From NCBI RefSeq assembly GCF_016741935.1, contig NZ_JAERRG010000004.1, positions 372,001 to 436,000 of the forward strand: a stretch of DNA of 64,000 nt, written 5' to 3'. Of this stretch, positions 35,707 to 43,375 are shown piece after piece; the first letter of the stretch is position 1, and the number at the start of each line of letters is the position of its first letter. The translations under genes and the position numbers were made by a program. Below the pieces are notes generated by a model. It was not told where the DNA came from. It saw nothing but the letters and a program-made list of their open reading frames with translations, and did no database searches. The stretch is from Streptomyces endocoffeicus (GTDB lineage: Bacteria > Actinomycetota > Actinomycetes > Streptomycetales > Streptomycetaceae).

Positions 35707-37107
35707 CTAGCCGACATCGAGCCGCAGCAGATCCTCCTCCGTCTCACGCCGGACGATCTCGCGCGCCTGCCCGTCCCGTACGGCGACGACGGGCGGCCGG
35801 AGCGCGTGGTTGTAGTTGCTCGCCATCGAGCGGCAGTACGCGCCGGTGGCGGGGACGGCGATCAGATCGCCGGGCGCCAGATCGGCGGGCAGGAAGGCGT
35901 CCCGTACGACGATGTCGCCGGATTCGCAGTGCTTGCCGACGACGCGGGAGAGCATCGGCTCGGCGGTGGAAGCGCGGGAGACCAGCGCCACCGAGTACTC
36001 GGCGTCGTAGAGCGCGGTACGGATATTGTCGGACATCCCGCCATCGACGCTGACGTACGTCCGCAGCCCCGGCAGCTCCTTGACCGTGCCCACCTCGTAG
36101 AGCGTGAACGCGGTCGGCCCGACGATCGCCCGCCCCGGCTCGACCGACAGCCGCGGCACCGCGAGCCCGGCCGTGTCGCACTCCCGGTGCACGATGTCGC
36201 GCAGCGCCTTGGCGATCTCGTGCGGCTCGCGCGGGTCGTCCTCCGAGGTGTACGCGATGCCGAGGCCACCGCCGAGGTCGATCTCGGGCAGCTCGACGCC
36301 GTGCTCGTCCCGGATCTCCTTGAGCAGCCCGACGACGCGGTGCGCCGCGACCTCGAACCCGGACGTGTCGAAGATCTGCGACCCGATGTGCGAGTGGATG
36401 CCGATGAGCTCGAGCCCGTCGAGCTTGAGCGCCCGCCGTACGGCCTCGGCGGCCAGCCCGCCCGCGAGCGGAATGCCGAACTTCTGGTCCTCGTGGGCGG
36501 TCGCGATGAACTCGTGGGTATGCGCCTCCACACCCACGGTGATCCGGATCTGCACCCGCTGGCGCCTGCCGAGCCGCTGGGCGATGTGCGCGACCCGCAC
36601 GATCTCCTGGAACGAGTCGAGCACGATCCGCCCGACGCCCTCCTCGACCGCCCGCTCGATCTCGGCGGTGGACTTGTTGTTCCCGTGCAGCGCGATCCGC
36701 TCGGCGGGCATCCCGGCGGCGAGCGCGGTGGCCAGCTCCCCGGCGGAGCACACGTCGAGGTTGAGCCCCTCTTCGTTCAGCCAGCGCACGACGGCGCGGG
36801 AGAGGAACGCCTTCCCGGCGTAGAACACATCGGCGTCGTCCCCTTGCTCCTGGAACGCCTCCCGCCAGGCCCGGCAGCGGGCCCGGAAGTCGGCCTCGTC
36901 GAGGAAGTACGCGGGCGTCCCGAACTCCTCCGCGAGCGTCTTGACGTCGATCCCGCCGACGGCCACGACGCCATCGGCGTTCCGGCCGACCGTACGGGAC
37001 CACACGCGCGGATCGAGTTGATTGAGATCGGCGGGCGGCGCGGCGTAGTGCCCCTCGGGAAGGACATCGGCGTGGCGGGGCCCGGCGGGATGGGCGGAAC
37101 GGCTCAT
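35707..37107 (-). CDS. lysA: Diaminopimelate decarboxylase
   Basis: Last step of lysine synthesis: decarboxylation of meso-diaminopimelate. The 466-residue PLP enzyme of the alanine-racemase fold has the PLP-lysine in VFYAGKAFLSRAV (near residue 93), ALHGNNKS, the glycine-rich DLGGGLGIAY, and the active-site CESGD motif (GKHCESGDIV) near the C-terminus. The gene follows nrtL after 27 bases and precedes hom, forming an aspartate-pathway cluster. Confidence 0.97.
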   Translation of the reverse strand: MSRSAHPAGPRHADVLPEGHYAAPPADLNQLDPRVWSRTVGRNADGVVAVGGIDVKTLAEEFGTPAYFLDEADFRARCRAWREAFQEQGDDADVFYAGKAFLSRAVVRWLNEEGLNLDVCSAGELATALAAGMPAERIALHGNNKSTAEIERAVEEGVGRIVLDSFQEIVRVAHIAQRLGRRQRVQIRITVGVEAHTHEFIATAHEDQKFGIPLAGGLAAEAVRRALKLDGLELIGIHSHIGSQIFDTSGFEVAAHRVVGLLKEIRDEHGVELPEIDLGGGLGIAYTSEDDPREPHEIAKALRDIVHRECDTAGLAVPRLSVEPGRAIVGPTAFTLYEVGTVKELPGLRTYVSVDGGMSDNIRTALYDAEYSVALVSRASTAEPMLSRVVGKHCESGDIVVRDAFLPADLAPGDLIAVPATGAYCRSMASNYNHALRPPVVAVRDGQAREIVRRETEEDLLRLDVG

Positions 37108-37134
37108 GCTGTCTCTGCTGTCTCTCTCAAGGTC

Positions 37135-38157
37135 TTACAGATGTTCGGGTGCGCTGATGCCGAGCAGATGCAGGCCGCCGGCGAGCACCGCCCCGGTGGC
37201 ATCGGCAAGGGCCAGCCGGGAACGGTGGACGGCCGAGGGTTTGAGCTGGTGGGAGGGGTCTCCGGAGGGCAGGACCGGACAGCCGTCATGGAACCGGTCA
37301 TGGAACCGGTCATGGAACCGGAAGAAGGCATCGGCGACACCGACAAGATGCCGCGCGAGCCGATCGGGCGCACGGTGCCGGGCGGCGGCCTCGATGATGC
37401 GGGGATGATCGGCGAGGAGGCCGAGGAGCCCGATCTCGGCGGGGTGGTCGTACGCCCCGGACGCCGGCTCGGGCGTGACGCGGAGCTGACCCGCATTCCG
37501 CACGAGGGCGCGGGTGCGGGCGTGGGCGTACTGAACCCGGAAGAGGGGGTTGTCCTCGCGCTGCGAGAGAAGCCGGGCAGGGTCGACATCGGGCAGATCA
37601 TGCCCGGCGGGCCGAAGCAACGCCCAGCGCGCGGCGTCGCCCCCAAGGGAACGGAGCAGATCAGCCCCGGAGACCGGAACGGCCCGCACGAGAGGCCCAT
37701 GACCAGGAACAACGACTCCCCCGGCAGCGTGGACAAGCCCCCGCACCACATGAGCGACAAGGGCGGCCCGCACCTCGCTAGCTGACCCAAGCCGAACCGA
37801 AACCCCAGCGAGCAAATCGCTGTGCCCGTAGCGAGACCCCTGGGAGAGGACGTCCCGCACAAGCTGAGCATGGGAGGTGGCATCAAGAGTGATGTTGAGA
37901 AACCCAGGAGCGGCGACATCAACGCGGGCGATCCCGGGAGCGAGGACAAGCCGCCGCCGCAAAACCTCGGCGATAACGAGCGCATCCCCCTCACCCCCGG
38001 CCAGCAGCAGGGCGACATTGGTGGCGTAATCCCCACACCCAGGCCGAGGCGGCGTCCGCACCTTCACCCGCTCCGGCACGGCAACGCACAGCTCGTCGTC
38101 CTCAACGGCACGACGCACGGTGTGCAGCACAGTGCGGGAGAGCTGGGCGGGAGTCAC
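37135..38157 (-). CDS. nrtL: ArgS-related anticodon-binding protein NrtL (catalytic domain absent)
   Basis: The 340-residue protein resembles the two ends of arginyl-tRNA synthetase. Its N-terminal additional domain (GDYATNVALLLAGGEGDALVIAEVLRR) and C-terminal DALR anticodon-binding domain (NPLFRVQYAHARTRALVRNAG onward) are present. The central Rossmann catalytic domain with HIGH and KMSKS motifs is missing. From memory this is the actinobacterial NrtL family. It probably binds tRNA-Arg or a partner and cannot charge tRNA by itself. The GTG at 38157 (MTPAQLSRTVLH) is chosen because homology begins there, although its ribosome site is weak. An in-frame RFHD repeat lies at residues about 280-291. 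Confidence 0.85.
   Translation of the reverse strand: MTPAQLSRTVLHTVRRAVEDDELCVAVPERVKVRTPPRPGCGDYATNVALLLAGGEGDALVIAEVLRRRLVLAPGIARVDVAAPGFLNITLDATSHAQLVRDVLSQGSRYGHSDLLAGVSVRLGSASEVRAALVAHVVRGLVHAAGGVVVPGHGPLVRAVPVSGADLLRSLGGDAARWALLRPAGHDLPDVDPARLLSQREDNPLFRVQYAHARTRALVRNAGQLRVTPEPASGAYDHPAEIGLLGLLADHPRIIEAAARHRAPDRLARHLVGVADAFFRFHDRFHDRFHDGCPVLPSGDPSHQLKPSAVHRSRLALADATGAVLAGGLHLLGISAPEHL
37285..37320 (-). repeat. Perfect 12-bp triplication inside nrtL
   Basis: GTCATGGAACCG is repeated three times without a single change, encoding the tetrapeptide series RFHD-RFHD-RFHD-like in the DALR domain of NrtL. Perfect identity implies a recent or actively maintained expansion. Confidence 0.95.
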
Positions 38158-38366
38158 GGGACCAGCGTATGGGAGGAGGGGGGTACGAAAGCGAACCGGT
38201 TTCGCCCTTCGGACGAGCGCACAACGAGGAGGTCGGGCCCCGGGCCCAAAGAGACCCGGGGCCCGACCGAACCCACAAAAAACCCAAGCCCCGAACAGAA
38301 CCGAAGCCCAAGCCCCCCGGGCCGAACCGGAAGGAAAAGGCAGAGGCCCGGGCCTGGGGCCCACCA

Positions 38367-38798
38367 CTACCCGGTGGGCCCCACAACCGGCTCGGCATCA
38401 CCAGGCGCGGCCGCACCGGCCGCCCCCTGCCGCATCAGCCGCCGCACGAGCTCGACAAGATCGACGGGCTCGAAGGGTTTCGCGAGGAAGGCATCGACGC
38501 CCAGCGCCTTCCCGCTGTCCATCTCGTACTGCGTACACGCACTGATGATCGCGACGGGCACATGACACGTTCGAGCATCAGCACGCAGCCTCGACGCCGT
38601 ATGCAGCCCATCAAGTCTGGGCATCACGACATCGAGAGTGATCACATCGGGCCGCACCTGGTGAACGATCTCCAGGCACTCGGCACCATCGGCCGCGGTC
38701 ACGACCTCGAAGCCCTCCAGCTCGAGGTTGACCCTGATCAGCTGCCGGATGACCTTGTTGTCGTCGACGACAAGGACCCGGCCGGACAAGCCAGGCAC
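38367..38798 (-). CDS. Single-domain response regulator (CheY-like)
   Basis: A stand-alone receiver domain of about 143 residues. The motifs are VLVVDDNKVIRQLI, the phospho-acceptor Asp in DVITLDVVMPRLDG, and FLAKPFEPVDLVELV with the conserved Lys. No output domain follows, only an Ala/Gly/Pro tail. No kinase is adjacent. Start choice is weak: the GTG at 38798 (reads MPGLSGRVLVVDD) has AGGA too close, but upstream in-frame sequence is not protein-like. It corresponds in position to a conserved Streptomyces regulator next to the lysA/nrtL cluster. Confidence 0.85.
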   Translation of the reverse strand: MPGLSGRVLVVDDNKVIRQLIRVNLELEGFEVVTAADGAECLEIVHQVRPDVITLDVVMPRLDGLHTASRLRADARTCHVPVAIISACTQYEMDSGKALGVDAFLAKPFEPVDLVELVRRLMRQGAAGAAAPGDAEPVVGPTG

Positions 38799-38946
38799 AT
38801 CCTGAAGAGTAGGCGCGCAGCCACGGCTGCGTCCGGGTTTTCCCCACTTCCGCCCCGTGCGAGGGACCTTTCCCCAAGACCCCTGCGCCCCACCCTCCAC
38901 ATGCGGTATACGCCCCTCCACTCCCACATCCGCCCCCCGATAAACG

Positions 38947-39007
38947 TTCATGACCACCCTCTGCGAGCTGATAGTGTTCTACCTGTCGCCGCGACAGCAG
39001 CGACAGG
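38947..39007 (+). promoter_or_regulatory. tRNA-Arg promoter and leader hairpin
   Basis: A possible -35 TTCATG (38947-38952) and -10 TAGTGT (38972-38977) lie 19 bases apart upstream of the tRNA. The leader then holds a perfect 8-bp inverted repeat CCTGTCGC / GCGACAGG (38982-38989 and 39000-39007) that ends five bases before the mature tRNA and may guide 5' processing. Confidence 0.4.
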
Positions 39008-39012
39008 CGCAA

Positions 39013-39084
39013 GCCCCCGTAGCTCAGGGGATAGAGCAACGGCCTCCGGAGCCGTGTGCGCAGGTTCGAATCCTGCCGGGGGCA
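39013..39084 (+). tRNA. tRNA-Arg (anticodon CCG)
   Basis: The full cloverleaf can be drawn. Acceptor stem GCCCCCG pairs with CGGGGGC, D stem GCTC with GAGC, anticodon stem ACGGC with GCCGT around loop CTCCGGA (anticodon CCG at 39046-39048, reads CGG), and T stem GCAGG with CCTGC around TTCGAAT. The discriminator is A and CCA is not encoded. Genes of this kind are frequent integration sites in Streptomyces, and the DNA changes from housekeeping to accessory content just to its right. Confidence 0.97.
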
Positions 39085-39103
39085 CCTCGCAGCAGGTGCC
39101 AGC

Positions 39104-39141
39104 AGACCCCGCCATCAGCCCAGACGCTGAGCGCGGGGTCT
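39104..39141 (+). terminator. Terminator after tRNA-Arg
   Basis: AGACCCCGC and GCGGGGTCT form a perfect 9-bp stem with a 20-base loop, followed by TCGCATAT. It starts 20 bases after the tRNA 3' end and is a common arrangement for Streptomyces tRNA genes. Confidence 0.75.
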
Positions 39142-39274
39142 TCGCATATGTGCGGCCGGATGCCGACGAACGCAGCCCGATGCCGACGATCACGCAATGA
39201 CCACGTAATGATCTTAAAGGACAAATACACGGGTCACATGCGCTTTGAGCGCCGTGTCTGCACTGTCTCCTTCT

Positions 39275-39916
39275 TCAGCTGCCGTCGGCTGGATCGCTCC
39301 AGGTCACCGAAGAACTGGACGGCAACCAGACAGCAGGTGAGTCTCGGTCGAGGATCGGAGGCTCTTCGTGGACGGGCAGAGGCTCGCCATCTATGACGAA
39401 ACCGAGAGACACCTGCACGTAGCGCAGGTAGTTGCGCACATCTCGGATCAGCCGTTCAGGACGCTGGCCTCCTGCCCCGCGCCGCCCTGCGTCGTAGACG
39501 AGACGCACTAACACTCGATACCGCTCACGCATCTCGGTGTCCGTGATCGAGAAGAGTTCGGTGAACATCCCACGTCGGACAGATTCCATCGCGTCGGCGC
39601 AACACACCCGCGCATGTTCACTCAGCCTGGGATTTTCAAGAGCTACGTCTGGCAGTGAGGGCAACCAGGCATAGAGATCGGCCAAGCGTTCAAGAAGCTG
39701 CTTGGCGGCGACCGCCGAGTTCTCCCGTTCCCTCTCAGCCCGCGCCAGTTGAGCGCTGGCGGCGTATTGCTCAGCTGCCAGTTGAGTCTGTGCGCTGATC
39801 GTCTTGTCGGTCTGCCAGCGCGCAACGAATACCGTGATGACGCCGCCAACGACGGTCCCCAGTAAGGCGCTGAGCGCTTGACTTATGAGATCATTCCAGT
39901 CCGTCACACACGACAT
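39275..39916 (-). CDS. Unknown protein with one membrane helix and coiled coil
   Basis: I do not recognise this 213-residue protein. One hydrophobic helix near the N-terminus (LISQALSALLGTVVGGVITVFVA, about 8-30) is followed by a charged Gln/Ala/Arg/Glu-rich coiled coil (about 35-85) and an alpha-helical domain without known catalytic motifs. The N-out/C-in topology is likely from the arginine after the helix. The ATG at 39916 (MSCVTDWNDLISQ) is taken as the start. The open frame continues upstream through a DUF72 remnant, so a fusion product is possible. It is the first gene right of the tRNA. Confidence 0.65.
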   Translation of the reverse strand: MSCVTDWNDLISQALSALLGTVVGGVITVFVARWQTDKTISAQTQLAAEQYAASAQLARAERERENSAVAAKQLLERLADLYAWLPSLPDVALENPRLSEHARVCCADAMESVRRGMFTELFSITDTEMRERYRVLVRLVYDAGRRGAGGQRPERLIRDVRNYLRYVQVSLGFVIDGEPLPVHEEPPILDRDSPAVWLPSSSSVTWSDPADGS

Positions 39917-39952
39917 GATCCGCAAATCGGGCTGCGCCCGGCAACGGGCGGC

Positions 39953-40066
39953 GCCGGCGTAGTGCCGCAGTTTTCCCTCCGCGTCGCGCAGCCTCGGTGG
40001 GTACCAGCCGCTGGACACCAGCGCGCGGTCTGTCCATGAACACGTGCCGACCAGAATCTCGCCCGT
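39953..40066 (-). pseudogene. DUF72 gene fragment, 5' end only
   Basis: Minus-strand translation reads TGEILVGTCSWTDRALVSSG followed by WYPPRLRDAEGKLRHYAG. This is the characteristic N-terminus of the DUF72 (YecE-like) protein family common in Streptomyces. The family start ATG is here ACG at 40064-40066, and similarity stops abruptly at 39953. The frame remains open into the following unknown membrane protein gene. Start loss plus truncation marks it as a remnant, and the break at 39953 is a candidate insertion or deletion junction. Confidence 0.75.
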
Positions 40067-40263
40067 GCCCTGCCGACTACCCCGGGGGGGGAGCGCAACA
40101 GACAGGCCGTCGTGTGAATGGAGGGGTGAGTGACTGTTGGCCAACCGTTCCTGGACGCCCGGAAGTTCGAGGGCAGCTGGCATGAACCGCAACCGTCAGG
40201 ACCTTTCAACGCCCGCCCCCGGCGCTACGTTTCGAGGGCTCATCGTTGGGGAAGCAGCCGGTT

Positions 40264-40277
40264 TGGGAGCGCTCCCA
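40264..40277. promoter_or_regulatory. CebR operator (perfect 14-bp palindrome)
   Basis: TGGGAGCGCTCCCA is the exact consensus of the Streptomyces CebR box. CebR is the LacI-family repressor that senses cello-oligosaccharides and controls cellulose utilisation genes. It lies 44 bp before the LPMO start codon. The identity to consensus is complete. Function here is inferred. Confidence 0.88.
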
Positions 40278-40320
40278 CTCACTCTCCCACTCCCCCTAGG
40301 ACGATGGAGGAAGATCGCAA

Positions 40321-40989
40321 ATGATTTGTCATGAACGCGGCAATTCCTTACGTTGGGCATCTCGCGCCCTCGGCCTGCTGGCCGCGGCGCTGCTGTGCCT
40401 GATCCCGTGGTCCACCACCGCGAGCGCCCATGGATCCGTCGTCGACCCCGCGTCCCGCAACTACGGCTGCTGGCTGCGCTGGGGCGACGACTTCCAGAAC
40501 CCCGAGATGGCGCAGTTGGACCCCATGTGCTGGCAGGCGTGGCAGGACAACCCGAACGCCATGTGGAACTGGAACGGGCTGTACCGCAACGGCTCCGCCG
40601 GCAACTTCCCCGCGGTGATCCCGGACGGGCAGTTGTGCAGCGGTGGCCACACCGAGGGTGGCCGCTACAACTCGCTGGACAAGCCGGGCGCCTGGCAGAC
40701 GACGAAGATCGGCGGCAAGTTCACCGTCAAGCTGTACGACCAGGCCAGCCATGGTGCGGACTACTTCAAGGTCTATGTGAGCCGCCAGGGCTACGACCCC
40801 ACCACCCAGCCGCTCAAGTGGAGTGACCTGCAGCTGGTCACCACGACCGGCAAGTACGCCCCCAGCCAGAACTACTCGATCGACGTCAGCACCTCCGGCT
40901 ACACCGGCCGCCATGTCGTCTACACGATCTGGCAGGCGTCGCACATGGACCAGACGTACTTCCTGTGCAGTGATGTGAACTTCAGCTGA
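40321..40989 (+). CDS. Secreted lytic polysaccharide monooxygenase, family AA10
   Basis: Copper enzyme that oxidatively cleaves cellulose or chitin outside the cell. The 222-residue precursor has a signal peptide (basic SLRWASR, hydrophobic LLAAALLCLIPW, then ASA). Cleavage exposes His37 in HGSVVDPASRNYGCW, the first ligand of the copper histidine brace. The second brace ligand is His144 in YDQASHGADYF. Four cysteines and the C-terminal DQTYFLCSDVNF fit AA10. There is no carbohydrate-binding module. The ATG follows GGAGGA at 9 bases. The CebR box upstream and similarity to cellulose-active Streptomyces AA10 enzymes favour cellulose as substrate. Confidence 0.93.
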   Translation: MICHERGNSLRWASRALGLLAAALLCLIPWSTTASAHGSVVDPASRNYGCWLRWGDDFQNPEMAQLDPMCWQAWQDNPNAMWNWNGLYRNGSAGNFPAVIPDGQLCSGGHTEGGRYNSLDKPGAWQTTKIGGKFTVKLYDQASHGADYFKVYVSRQGYDPTTQPLKWSDLQLVTTTGKYAPSQNYSIDVSTSGYTGRHVVYTIWQASHMDQTYFLCSDVNFS

Positions 40990-41023
40990 GCGGCACCCCA
41001 CGGCTCAGGCGTCCGCACAACGA

Positions 41024-41052
41024 CCCCGCCGGACGCGCCCTGTCCGGCGGGG
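41024..41052 (+). terminator. LPMO gene terminator
   Basis: CCCCGCCGGAC and GTCCGGCGGGG pair perfectly over 11 bp around a 7-base loop, 35 bases after the LPMO stop. Confidence 0.8.
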
Positions 41053-41153
41053 CCTCGGATTACCTCGATCACCGGCCGGGCGGAGACCCCGGGAAATACG
41101 GTCAGCAGACAGCTCACGAAAGAATGATGAACAGACCTCCGCAATGGACGTCG

Positions 41154-41816
41154 TCACGCCGATCCAGGGGCGTCGGGGAGTTCGAGAGCCTCGTGATGAT
41201 GCCAGAGCAGATGGCGGTCACCCCTGCGTAACTCCGCATCTCCCCATTCAAGGCGCAGGACACCCCTGTCCATGGAACACGCATAGGCCAACAGCACCAA
41301 GCTGAAGTTGGGGTCGAGCTGATTCAGATCATTGTGATAATCATGCTCTTGTAGCTCTTCGAGCCCTAGGTCCAGCTCCGCTTGCATGGGTTCGGGACCA
41401 TGGCGGCGGATCAGGTCGGCTCGGAAGCCCACCGCACGGCGAAGCCGAGCGGCTGTGACCGGGACGTCTCGCTTCGCATAGCGGATCGGGTAGAGCACCT
41501 GCCCGGTGACGACCATGACCGTACGTGCCTGAAGGCGCATCGGAGTGGCGCCCGGAAGTTCGGCCAAGCCCGCCGCCAACTCCTCGTACTGAGAAGCGTG
41601 AAGGCCGTGTCCGTAGGCTTCTAGCGTCTGAGTGTGTACCCCTTGATGACCATCCCGTGCTCGTTCATGAGCTCGGACAATGCACTTCGGTATCACCTTC
41701 GACAGTGGAGCTGCCAACTCACCGAAGACGCCCTGCGACCACGAAGTGCCGACCGGTTGCGCCATTTCCGTTCCTCCGCTCGCACTCGTGGCACTGTCAG
41801 AGGCAACTTCCCGCAT
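41154..41816 (-). CDS. Unknown protein, 220 residues
   Basis: I do not recognise a family. The product is soluble, with no signal peptide or membrane helix. A central segment (MRLQARTVMVVTGQVLYPIRYAKRD) looks like a beta-rich core. The C-terminal half is acidic and contains DLNQLDPNFSLVLLAYACSMDRGVLRLEWGDAEL and a HHH cluster. Start may be ATG 41816 or ATG 41765 (MAQPVGTSWSQGVFG). The gene lies alone between the LPMO and the methylase pair. Base composition is somewhat less GC-rich than the core genes, which fits accessory DNA. Confidence 0.6.
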   Translation of the reverse strand: MREVASDSATSASGGTEMAQPVGTSWSQGVFGELAAPLSKVIPKCIVRAHERARDGHQGVHTQTLEAYGHGLHASQYEELAAGLAELPGATPMRLQARTVMVVTGQVLYPIRYAKRDVPVTAARLRRAVGFRADLIRRHGPEPMQAELDLGLEELQEHDYHNDLNQLDPNFSLVLLAYACSMDRGVLRLEWGDAELRRGDRHLLWHHHEALELPDAPGSA

Positions 41817-42076
41817 CCCGACGATGACTTACCTTCAGAAGCTCCGCAAGGGCGCGCAGCGGGACTACCAGCGCCTGTCGGCGTGCCGACGAGGTCGCCC
41901 CTCGAATTTTCGCCCGTTGAAGCGTCTCCGGGGCCACACCTGTCTGTTCTTGCCCATTGGCCCCTCTGGCCAGTCCGCTACCACTGAGGCAGCCCCGGAA
42001 CCCGGGCGCCGGACCAAATCTGGACCGCTATTCGAGACGATCGGAGCCCCGCTAATCGCTCCCTTGGGCGTCCTGT

Positions 42077-43375
42077 TCAAGTGTGGACACGATCATCCTG
42101 ATGGCTCCGAGTCGTTGGCGGGGCAGCGGCTGTCGTTCCAGGGCTGTGAGCTCGAAGGGATTCATTACGCAAGCCGGTAGGTGTCACACCGTCCAAGAAA
42201 CGGTCCAGCAGCTTGCCGCGCAGGCTGTGGAGAACCTCGTTCTCCACATCTGCGGCTCGTGCCCGCCGATAGAGCGCCTTCGCGAACTGAGCGAACCGCT
42301 CACGAACCCCCAGCGGAGGCCACCGGATCAAGACTTCCGCGAACGCACGTCGACTGAGTTCACGCCCACCCACACCCTGAGAAGCCGCTGTCAGTGCGGC
42401 GCTTCGGGAACGGATCTCGTGAAGCAACCAGTACCCGTCAGCTGCGTTCTCAGGGCGCAGGGTGAGGACACCACGGCCGGGGACGACCGGCATAGCGTTC
42501 ACGGCGACTTGCACACCGTCCTCCCTGGCAGCCACCAAGAGCGAGGATGGAGGGCAGTCTGCGGCTCCCTCGGTAGAGGCGAGACTCGCCTCTGTCCGAT
42601 ACAGGTAAGGCACGACGCTTCGGAAAATGTCCGCGGGAGCCGCGAATGCCATCCCCGTCTCATGCGGTCTATTGCCCGATTGTGGACGCGGGCGCGAGGC
42701 GGCCCCGGACTGCATCTGCGCCAAAGTGCCGAGGGCTCGCTCAGGCCAGTCTTCGCCTGCCTCCGCATCAACAACGAATTGTGCGTCGCTCAAGGCCACC
42801 GCGCATTCGGCTATGCGTGCGTTGACCGCCACCTTCGCTTCTATTGTGTGCATCGCGCGTACGAACGCCGCTCGAGGCCCGGCTGGAGGCAGGGGCACGG
42901 GGAGGTCTCGCAGAGCGGCCAGACTCAACGTGCGCTGCAAGGTGGATCCAGTTGCCCGGCGTTCGCACCAATCTCGGACGTACGCCGACCCGAGCCATAG
43001 CCTCAGCCAGTCAGCTCCCAGATGGGCGCCAGGGCGCAGCACAGCGACTGTCCGGGACGCGTTCCAGCCGTGCTGGTCGTCGGTGACCACCGCTGCTTCC
43101 CCGACCCTCCCCACCAGGACCACGACCACGTCCCCGGTCCGAAGTTCGCTGCGCGGGTTCGCCTCGTGGATCCGTGCTGCGATGCGCCTTGGGTTGTTGC
43201 TGCTGAGGTGTCCGTGCTGGATGTCCGAGGCCCGGACCATTCGGACGCCGTCTTCCACGTGAGCGCCCGGACGAGTGATCCCGTAGCTGAGCACCGTAAC
43301 CAGCTCACTCAGCTTTCCGAGTGCCCAGCCTTCGGGAAGCGCACGCAACCGGTCCTCAAGGAGTGACGATGTCAC
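42077..43375 (-). CDS. Type I specificity subunit-like protein (HsdS)
   Basis: The 432-residue protein has the layout of a type I restriction-modification specificity subunit. The first target-recognition domain begins LPEGWALGKLSELVTVLSYG and contains GVRMVRASDIQHGHL. A conserved helical spacer (about 170-200) follows. The second half starts DWPERALGTLAQMQSG, and the C-terminal helix reads RFAQFAKALYRRARAADVENEVLHSLRGKLLDRFLDG. The GTG start overlaps the methylase stop by 4 bases, so the two are coupled. No HsdR is in the window. The C-terminus ends in an unusual Ser/Thr/Arg-rich tail. Confidence 0.82.
   Translation of the reverse strand: MTSSLLEDRLRALPEGWALGKLSELVTVLSYGITRPGAHVEDGVRMVRASDIQHGHLSSNNPRRIAARIHEANPRSELRTGDVVVVLVGRVGEAAVVTDDQHGWNASRTVAVLRPGAHLGADWLRLWLGSAYVRDWCERRATGSTLQRTLSLAALRDLPVPLPPAGPRAAFVRAMHTIEAKVAVNARIAECAVALSDAQFVVDAEAGEDWPERALGTLAQMQSGAASRPRPQSGNRPHETGMAFAAPADIFRSVVPYLYRTEASLASTEGAADCPPSSLLVAAREDGVQVAVNAMPVVPGRGVLTLRPENAADGYWLLHEIRSRSAALTAASQGVGGRELSRRAFAEVLIRWPPLGVRERFAQFAKALYRRARAADVENEVLHSLRGKLLDRFLDGVTPTGLRNESLRAHSPGTTAAAPPTTRSHQDDRVHT

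Larger units (their letters stand above)
39917..40320. other. Interval with DUF72 remnant and LPMO control region
   Basis: These 404 bases contain no intact gene. The left part (39953-40066) is a remnant of a DUF72 gene on the minus strand. The right part (about 40190-40320) is the upstream region of the LPMO gene with the CebR box, an imperfect CT-rich stretch CTCACTCTCCCACTCCCCC and the ribosome site GGAGGA. The middle has a G8 run (40082-40089). Confidence 0.65.

Noticed and set aside
40130..40324. Short plus-strand frame of 64 codons ahead of the LPMO gene
   Set aside because: Covers the CebR box and promoter, no ribosome site and no protein-like composition.
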